A DNA stretch of 11,350 nucleotides from Bacteroidetes bacterium UBA2322 (GTDB lineage: Bacteria > Bacteroidota > Bacteroidia > Chitinophagales > UBA2359): the NCBI GenBank assembly GCA_002345145.1, contig DDVC01000155.1, positions 472 to 11,821 of the forward strand. Direction: 5' to 3'. How positions within the stretch are numbered: position 1 is the first letter of the stretch; each line of letters begins with the position of its first letter. Positions 6,510-11,350 of the stretch are shown here, piece by piece. The position numbers and the translations under genes are program-made. The notes beneath the pieces are model-generated. The model was not told where the DNA came from. It saw only the letters and a program-made list of their open reading frames with translations, and did not search any database.

Positions 6510-7640
6510 ATGACCATAGGAATTTTAAAAGAGCCCGATGCCGAACATAGGGTAGCGCTACTGCCCGATGCGGTAAAACAACTCAAAAACCTGCAAGTGG
6601 CAACGGTATTAGTTGAAACCGGCGCCGGCAGCCGCTCCTTTGCCGCCGATGATGATTATGCCGCCAACGGAGCAGAACTAAGCACAGCAAACGCTATAAA
6701 ACAACAAGCCGATGTGCTCATACGCATTACCCCTTTTGCGCCCGATGAGCTGGCAGGCATAAAACCCGATGCGATAGTAATTAGCGTGTTTCAGCCCATG
6801 GGCAATGCAGAGCCGGTACAAGCGCTTTGCCAACATGGGCTTACCACTTTCAGCCTCGATTTAGTGCCCCGCACCACCCGCGCCCAAAGCATGGACATCT
6901 TATCTTCTATGGCTACGGTGGCTGGCTATAAAGCCGTACTGATGGCAGCGGCGCATTTACCCAAGTTTTTCCCTATGTTTATGACGGCAGCCGGCACCAT
7001 TACCCCCGCCAAAGTGCTGGTATTGGGTGCAGGTGTAGCCGGTTTGCAAGCCATTTCTACCGCCCGAAGGCTGGGCGCTGTGGTAGAGGCTTTTGATGTG
7101 CGCACCGCCGTAAAAGAAGAGGTAATGAGCCTGGGAGCTAAATTTGTAGAGGTGCAGGGCGCACAAGAAGATGCCGGCGCCGGAGGCTATGCCGTAGAGC
7201 AAACCGAAGAATACAAACAAAAACAGCAACAACTCATACAAGAACACGCCATTAAAAGCGATGTTATTATAGCCACCGCCCAAATACCCGGCAGGCGCGC
7301 CCCGCTGCTCATTGCCGAAGAAACCATTGCCAAAATGAAACCCGGCTCGGTTATTATTGACCTGGCGGCTTCTACCGGCGGCAACTGCGCCCTTACCCAA
7401 AACAACCAAACGGTGGTTTGCCACGGTGTTACCATCATCGGGCAATCTAATATACCTGCCACTGTGCCGCAAGATGCCAGCAAAATGTTTGGAAAAAACG
7501 TGGTTAATTTCCTAAAACTCCTCATAACCAAAGACGGCAGCCTACACCTCAATTTTGACGACGACATAGTGCAAGGCTCCTGCCTTACCCACCAAGGGCA
7601 GGTGGTAAACCAACGGGTAAAACAATCGCTAACAAGCTAA
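6510..7640 (+). CDS. pntA: Proton-translocating NAD(P) transhydrogenase, alpha-1 subunit (NAD(H)-binding)
   Basis: This is the soluble NAD(H)-binding domain (dI) of transhydrogenase, which passes hydride between NADH and NADP+ while protons cross the membrane. The product is 376 residues, the size of a stand-alone dI subunit; the E. coli PntA is longer because it also carries membrane helices. The N-terminus has the alanine dehydrogenase/PNT fold start (GILKE, then HRVALLPD). The conserved RAQSMD motif is at 124-129. The Rossmann loop GAGVAGLQA is at 173-181, with the acidic D196 that binds the NAD ribose. The mobile loop region has QIPGRRAP (258-265) followed by the IIDLAASTGGNC block (282-293). 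It is the first gene of a three-gene operon, with 31 bp to the next subunit. Confidence 0.96.
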   Translation: MTIGILKEPDAEHRVALLPDAVKQLKNLQVATVLVETGAGSRSFAADDDYAANGAELSTANAIKQQADVLIRITPFAPDELAGIKPDAIVISVFQPMGNAEPVQALCQHGLTTFSLDLVPRTTRAQSMDILSSMATVAGYKAVLMAAAHLPKFFPMFMTAAGTITPAKVLVLGAGVAGLQAISTARRLGAVVEAFDVRTAVKEEVMSLGAKFVEVQGAQEDAGAGGYAVEQTEEYKQKQQQLIQEHAIKSDVIIATAQIPGRRAPLLIAEETIAKMKPGSVIIDLAASTGGNCALTQNNQTVVCHGVTIIGQSNIPATVPQDASKMFGKNVVNFLKLLITKDGSLHLNFDDDIVQGSCLTHQGQVVNQRVKQSLTS

Positions 7641-7671
7641 ACCACCATTTTAACCACCTCAACCAAATATC

Positions 7672-8013
7672 ATGACCGAAGTACTACCTTTTTTAAGCCA
7701 ACATATTGTTGAAATTTTTCGCTTTTTAGGTCAGCACATAGAGGCTGTTTATATTTTAGCCCTTTCTATTCTGCTGGGCATAGAGGTTATATCTAATGTG
7801 CCTGCCGTACTGCACACCCCGCTCATGTCGGGCGCAAATGCCATACACGGCGTAGTTATCATAGGCGCTATCATTGTAATGGGTCATGCCGAACCCGATA
7901 ATTACCTTGCCCTCATACTGGGCTTTTTAGCGGTGGTTATGGGTACGCTAAACGTAGTAGGCGGCTTTGTAGTTACCGACCGCATGTTGGAAATGTTTAA
8001 AAAGAAAAAATAG
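7672..8013 (+). CDS. pntAB: NAD(P) transhydrogenase, alpha-2 subunit (small membrane subunit)
   Basis: This 113-residue membrane protein is the separate alpha part of the proton-conducting dII domain. Three hydrophobic helices are visible, at about 26-46, 57-72 and 78-100, as expected for alpha-2. The invariant blocks HTPLMSGANAIHG (48-60) and GGFVVTDRML (96-105) are present, and the tail is lysine-rich. The His at 59 (in NAIHG) is at the position that, as I recall, carries the proton-channel His42 in Thermus thermophilus alpha-2, whereas E. coli has Ser there. It pairs with PntA and PntB to form the complete enzyme. It is followed by a 102-bp repeat-filled gap before pntB. Confidence 0.94.
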   Translation: MTEVLPFLSQHIVEIFRFLGQHIEAVYILALSILLGIEVISNVPAVLHTPLMSGANAIHGVVIIGAIIVMGHAEPDNYLALILGFLAVVMGTLNVVGGFVVTDRMLEMFKKKK

Positions 8014-8020
8014 AGGGTAA

Positions 8021-8062
8021 CTTGGTATTTGGTACATAGTACTTGGTAGTCGGTACCGGGTA
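8021..8062 (+). repeat. Array of six degenerate heptamers (consensus YTTGGTA)
   Basis: From 8021 to 8062 the sequence falls into six contiguous 7-nt units, all ending in GTA (for example CTTGGTA at 8021-8027 and again at 8042-8048, TTTGGTA at 8028-8034). Variation is concentrated in the first four bases of the unit. A related unit, GAGGGTA, overlaps the pntAB stop codon at 8013-8019. There is no open frame. It lies in the transcribed spacer between pntAB and pntB. Confidence 0.75.
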
Positions 8063-8068
8063 ACTGTA

Positions 8069-8110
8069 CTCACCATTCACCACTAATCACTCATCACTAA
8101 CCACTAACAA
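8069..8110 (+). repeat. Second array of six degenerate heptamers (consensus CTMAYCA)
   Basis: From 8069 to 8110 six contiguous 7-nt units run without a break: CTCACCA, TTCACCA, CTAATCA, CTCATCA, CTAACCA and CTAACAA in order. It begins 6 bases after the first array and has opposite base bias (C/A-rich rather than G/T-rich). Stretches of the two arrays are partly complementary; for example TAGT-C-GGT at 8047-8054 can pair with ACCACTA at 8079-8085, leaving one bulged base. It ends 5 bases before the pntB ATG. Confidence 0.75.
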
Positions 8111-8115
8111 ACATC

Positions 8116-9534
8116 ATGGAATTTCAAGAAAACCTCCTCCATCTACTATATTTTCTTGCCTCTGTATCATTCATTTTCGGGCTAAAAATGCTCAGCAATC
8201 CCAAAACCGCCCGAAACGGCAACCTTATAGCTGCTGCCGGTATGACATTAGCTATTATAGGCACCCTGTTTTTGTATCATAGCCCCGAAGGCAAACCCAT
8301 AGGCAACCTGCCTTGGATTTTTACCGGCATTATCATTGGCACCATTATAGGCACACTCATGGCAAAGCGGGTAAAAATGACCTCTATGCCCCAAATGGTG
8401 TCGTTTTTTAACGGCATGGGCGGCGCTTGTGCGGCGCTTATTTCGGTAAACGAGTTTGGTAAATACACCCAAAGCAACTACGCCGAAACCCTGTTTAACA
8501 GCGAAGTGTTGATGATTTTGCTGGGTATTATGATAGGCTCTGTATCGTTTGCCGGCAGTATGATAGCCTACGGCAAATTGGAGGGCAAAATAAAAGACTA
8601 TGTGCTGCCCCGTCAGCAACTGTTTAATACCGTACTGCTGCTCATCATTTTAGGTTTAGGCGCTTTTATCATGAGCCAAACTGAGGGAAATTTGGGGCTG
8701 TTGTATGTGGTTATGTTCCTGTCATTAGTGTATGGCGTGTTGTTTGTGCTGCCTATAGGCGGGGCAGATATGCCGGTGGTTATTTCCTTGCTCAACTCAT
8801 TTACCGGTTTAGCCGCCGCATTTGGCGGGTTTTTATATGGCAACAAAGCCATGCTCACGGGCGGTATTTTGGTAGGTTCGGCAGGCACTATTCTTACCAT
8901 ACTCATGTGCAATGCCATGAACCGCTCGCTGCTCAATGTATTAGTGGGCGCTTTTGGCGGACAGAGCGGGGCGGCAGGCGCTGCTCATGCAGGCGAGTTG
9001 GGCGTGGCAAAAGAAGTATCGCTCAATGATTGTGCTATTTTGTGCAATTATGCACAGCGCGTAATGGTGGTGCCGGGTTATGGCTTGGCAGTAGCGCAGG
9101 CACAGCATATTACCCACGAGTTTGAATCGGTGCTGGAAGCGCGCGGTGTAGAGGTAAAATATGCCATTCACCCCGTAGCCGGCAGAATGCCCGGACACAT
9201 GAACGTGCTGCTTGCCGAAGCCGATGTGGCTTACGACAAACTATTGGAAATGGAAGAAGCCAACCCGCTCTTTAAAAATACCGATGTAGTGCTGGTAATA
9301 GGCGCAAACGATGTGGTAAACCCCGCCGCCAAAGACGACCCCACCAGTCCCATTTATGGTATGCCCATTTTAGATGTTGACGAATCAAAAACAGTAGTAG
9401 TACTTAAACGAGGCATGAGCGCCGGTTATGCAGGCATAGAAAACCGCCTCTTTTTTAACGACAACACCCGTATGCTTTTTGGCGATGCCAAAAGCTCTAT
9501 TGAAAAATTAGTTCGCGAGTTGAAAAATTTGTAA
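8116..9534 (+). CDS. pntB: NAD(P) transhydrogenase, beta subunit (membrane and NADP(H)-binding)
   Basis: This 472-residue subunit has about nine hydrophobic segments in its first 280 residues (dII part) and a soluble NADP(H)-binding domain (dIII) from about 300 to the end. The dII motif GGADMPVVISLLNS is at 215-228; its D218 matches the conserved Asp of the proton path. In dIII, the VPGYGLAVAQAQ loop is at 319-330, AGRMPGHMNVLLAEA at 355-369, GANDVVNPAA at 396-405, and KRGMSAGYAG at 431-440, which together form the NADP(H) site. At the position of E. coli His91 this protein has Asn (N99 in SFFNGMGG), matching the His found instead in the alpha-2 subunit. It is the last gene of the operon. The upstream heptamer arrays would form its leader. 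Confidence 0.96.
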   Translation: MEFQENLLHLLYFLASVSFIFGLKMLSNPKTARNGNLIAAAGMTLAIIGTLFLYHSPEGKPIGNLPWIFTGIIIGTIIGTLMAKRVKMTSMPQMVSFFNGMGGACAALISVNEFGKYTQSNYAETLFNSEVLMILLGIMIGSVSFAGSMIAYGKLEGKIKDYVLPRQQLFNTVLLLIILGLGAFIMSQTEGNLGLLYVVMFLSLVYGVLFVLPIGGADMPVVISLLNSFTGLAAAFGGFLYGNKAMLTGGILVGSAGTILTILMCNAMNRSLLNVLVGAFGGQSGAAGAAHAGELGVAKEVSLNDCAILCNYAQRVMVVPGYGLAVAQAQHITHEFESVLEARGVEVKYAIHPVAGRMPGHMNVLLAEADVAYDKLLEMEEANPLFKNTDVVLVIGANDVVNPAAKDDPTSPIYGMPILDVDESKTVVVLKRGMSAGYAGIENRLFFNDNTRMLFGDAKSSIEKLVRELKNL

Positions 9535-9604
9535 AACCGATTGTTGTTGTTATGCCGTTTGGGGGAGTGGAGGAGCTTGTCAATCATTTGTTAACTAAAA
9601 CAAC

Positions 9605-11350
9605 ATGAGAGAAATAGACAAAATACTTCTTGCATTAGAAGAGCAGATAACTACCGGAACATACATTTCGGCAGAAACCGATAAAATAGAATTGAAAGAT
9701 TTATCGGGCGGCAGCAATTGGAAAGAGCTGCATAAAACGGTATGTGCTTTTTTAAATACAAAGGGGGGCATCATCATTGTAGGAGTAAAAGAAGACCAAA
9801 AACAACAGCGTTACACATTTACCGGCTACAATGCCAACAATGAAAGTAAGATAAAAGAGCTTTGCAAGTTGTTTACTGATGACAAGGGCACAAAAATAGA
9901 TTTATCTGAGTACATTCGTCCCGATTTGATAGAAGTGAAACCTTTCCTGTCGGGACAGATTTGCCTGATTTTTATAGAAAAACTTCCCGATGAATTAAAA
10001 TATGTATTTTTAAACGGAGAGGCTTGGGAAAGAAGAATTACCGGCGACCATAAAATACCTGACGAAAAAGTAGAAAGGCAAAAACAACTGAAAGATGAGT
10101 TAAAACAAGCTACCGAATTAGATTTTGTGCCCAATGCCACACTCAACGATTTAGATGCTGATAAACTAAATGATTTTATTATACGCCTCAACACAGACAA
10201 AAAGGTAGAAACCCTTAAAGCTGATATAACAGCTGCCCTCTCCTTTTTGGACAGAAAAAAAATGATACGCAATGGCAATCCCACCCTGCTGGGCATGTTG
10301 GTTTGTGGTAATCATATTTTTGATTTTGTAGGAGAAAAATGTGAGTTAGATGCGTATTTTGAAACAGACCGGTCATTAGCAAATGACCAAAAAATATACA
10401 AGGATAATATCATTCCACTAATGGAAAACGCATGGGCATTTACATTTAGTAAAACCGGAACCGGTGTAAGTGTTGAGCGCGGAGGGGTAGCAGTATATGA
10501 ATATCCGGAGGAGGTAATCCGCGAAACCATTAACAATGCTTTGGCGCACCGAGATTACACTTCAAACAGGTTTTCAATTCTGCGAGTTAGGAATAACGAG
10601 TATATAGAAATCAGGAATCCGGGTAAATTTAGGCAGGAACAGGTAATTACCACCGAAGTTCCGATAAAAATAAGGCGAATAATACCCGTTCCCAAAGCAC
10701 AAAACCCCAATCTTGCCGATGTATTAAAAGCATACAAACGCTGGGAAAGAAGAGGCATTGGTATGGCTACTCTAACCAATTGTGCCTTAAATAATCTGAT
10801 TGATGTGCCATTTTACAGAATTTATACCGAAAATGAAATTGGTCTGTTTATTCCAAAAGGTAAAGTGCTTGATGCCAACTGTACAGCATGGCTAAATGGT
10901 TTTACAAAATATCTGCTCCAAAAAACAAACGGCAAAGAATTAACCAACGAGCAAAAAACCGTTTTGTCTTACTTCTATAAGTCGGAAAAACTAAACGATG
11001 CAGAAAAGTTTACCGTAAATTTAACCCCCGATAACAACCATTTTGAAGTTATAAGGCAGTTAGAAAACTGGGGTTTAGTACATAAACACCCTATAAGTAC
11101 AATAGCATTACAGGTGTATTGCTTAGAACCCATTCTCAAAAAGACCGATTTTACAAAGGAGTTGCGGCAAATTTTTGGCAGCGCGTATGATAATTTAAAA
11201 CCCGATGCCAAGGAGGTATTGGAGGCTATCTATCAGCAAAATGAATACGGAGCATTTTCAGATGTAAGCGCCAATTTAATAGGCAACCACTTATATTTCA
11301 GAAAAAATTCCTCAATCAATGTTGATGCAGCCATTCTCGCTATTAATGGG
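9605..11350 (+). CDS. AlbA_2 (Schlafen-type) / GHKL ATPase-like protein, C-terminus cut by window edge
   Basis: The frame is open from ATG 9605 to the right edge (582 codons, no stop). Residues about 15-145 form an AlbA_2 domain with an E29-x-K31 motif and an AFLNTKGGIIIVGV strand (48-61), a fold found in putative DNA-binding regulators and RecG-like proteins. A helical bridge at about 175-250 has the usual PTLLGMLVCG sequence. Residues about 295-400 are a GHKL ATPase-like domain: ETINNALAHRDY at 307-318, RNPGKF at 337-342 and the glycine loop ERRGIGM at 381-387. After it come two winged-helix-like segments, at about 446-495 and 531-580, each opening with a similar L(T/K)xxxKxVL pattern. The gene is A/T-richer than the pnt genes and has no clear promoter in the 70-bp gap before it. 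Proteins of this architecture are often called transcriptional regulators or ATP-dependent helicase-related, and some lie in defence islands. The specific role is unknown. Confidence 0.85.
   Translation, partial: MREIDKILLALEEQITTGTYISAETDKIELKDLSGGSNWKELHKTVCAFLNTKGGIIIVGVKEDQKQQRYTFTGYNANNESKIKELCKLFTDDKGTKIDLSEYIRPDLIEVKPFLSGQICLIFIEKLPDELKYVFLNGEAWERRITGDHKIPDEKVERQKQLKDELKQATELDFVPNATLNDLDADKLNDFIIRLNTDKKVETLKADITAALSFLDRKKMIRNGNPTLLGMLVCGNHIFDFVGEKCELDAYFETDRSLANDQKIYKDNIIPLMENAWAFTFSKTGTGVSVERGGVAVYEYPEEVIRETINNALAHRDYTSNRFSILRVRNNEYIEIRNPGKFRQEQVITTEVPIKIRRIIPVPKAQNPNLADVLKAYKRWERRGIGMATLTNCALNNLIDVPFYRIYTENEIGLFIPKGKVLDANCTAWLNGFTKYLLQKTNGKELTNEQKTVLSYFYKSEKLNDAEKFTVNLTPDNNHFEVIRQLENWGLVHKHPISTIALQVYCLEPILKKTDFTKELRQIFGSAYDNLKPDAKEVLEAIYQQNEYGAFSDVSANLIGNHLYFRKNSSINVDAAILAING

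Noticed and set aside
6957..7472. Long minus-strand frame (171 codons) opposite pntA
   Set aside because: It is a shadow of the strongly conserved pntA coding frame, with no independent domain or start signals.
8014..8115. CRISPR array between pntAB and pntB
   Set aside because: The repeats are 7 nt and directly adjacent, without spacers, so this is a simple tandem repeat and not CRISPR.

Overview
The window looks like a chromosomal segment of a Bacteroidota bacterium. The evidence is the gene families present (a long MetG with a C-terminal tRNA-binding domain, a YitT/DUF2179 protein, a lauroyl-acyltransferase-like protein with an HxxxxE motif, and a three-gene proton-translocating transhydrogenase), the absence of clear Shine-Dalgarno sequences, and promoter boxes of the Bacteroidota type (TAnnTTTG, once with an upstream TTTG). 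No lineage below phylum is claimed.

Layout. Position 1-388 (minus) is the start of a HEAT-repeat protein that runs off the left edge. Next comes metG (540-2645, minus) with a recognisable promoter just upstream. An intergenic region of about 410 bp then precedes a plus-strand pair: a YitT-family membrane protein (3058-3954) and an HD-domain phosphohydrolase (3963-4532). A PPP-type metallophosphatase (4545-5252, minus) converges on the pair and leaves only 12 bp between stop codons. It is transcribed away from a 282-bp divergent intergenic region that also serves a lauroyl-acyltransferase-like gene (5535-6422, plus). The transhydrogenase operon follows on the plus strand: pntA (6510-7640), the small membrane subunit pntAB (7672-8013) and pntB (8116-9534). 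The gap between pntAB and pntB carries two back-to-back arrays of degenerate 7-nt repeats. The last gene (9605 to the right edge, plus) is a more A/T-rich open frame of 582 codons with no stop, encoding an AlbA_2 (Schlafen-type) plus GHKL-ATPase-like protein.

How the genes work together. Most of the middle of the window is housekeeping: tRNA charging, membrane lipid A or lipid acylation, and balancing of NADH and NADPH against the proton gradient. The three Pnt subunits form one enzyme, and its membrane residues match the Thermus-type arrangement (His in the small alpha subunit, Asn in beta). The YitT and HD genes are probably co-transcribed, but no joint function is evident. The two edge genes (HEAT and AlbA_2/GHKL) look accessory, and both are cut by the window.

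I do not see a convincing new multi-gene system here. The most unusual structures are the heptamer arrays inside the pnt operon, a 17-bp near-perfect palindrome inside a promoter spacer, and the large AlbA_2/GHKL protein at the right edge.
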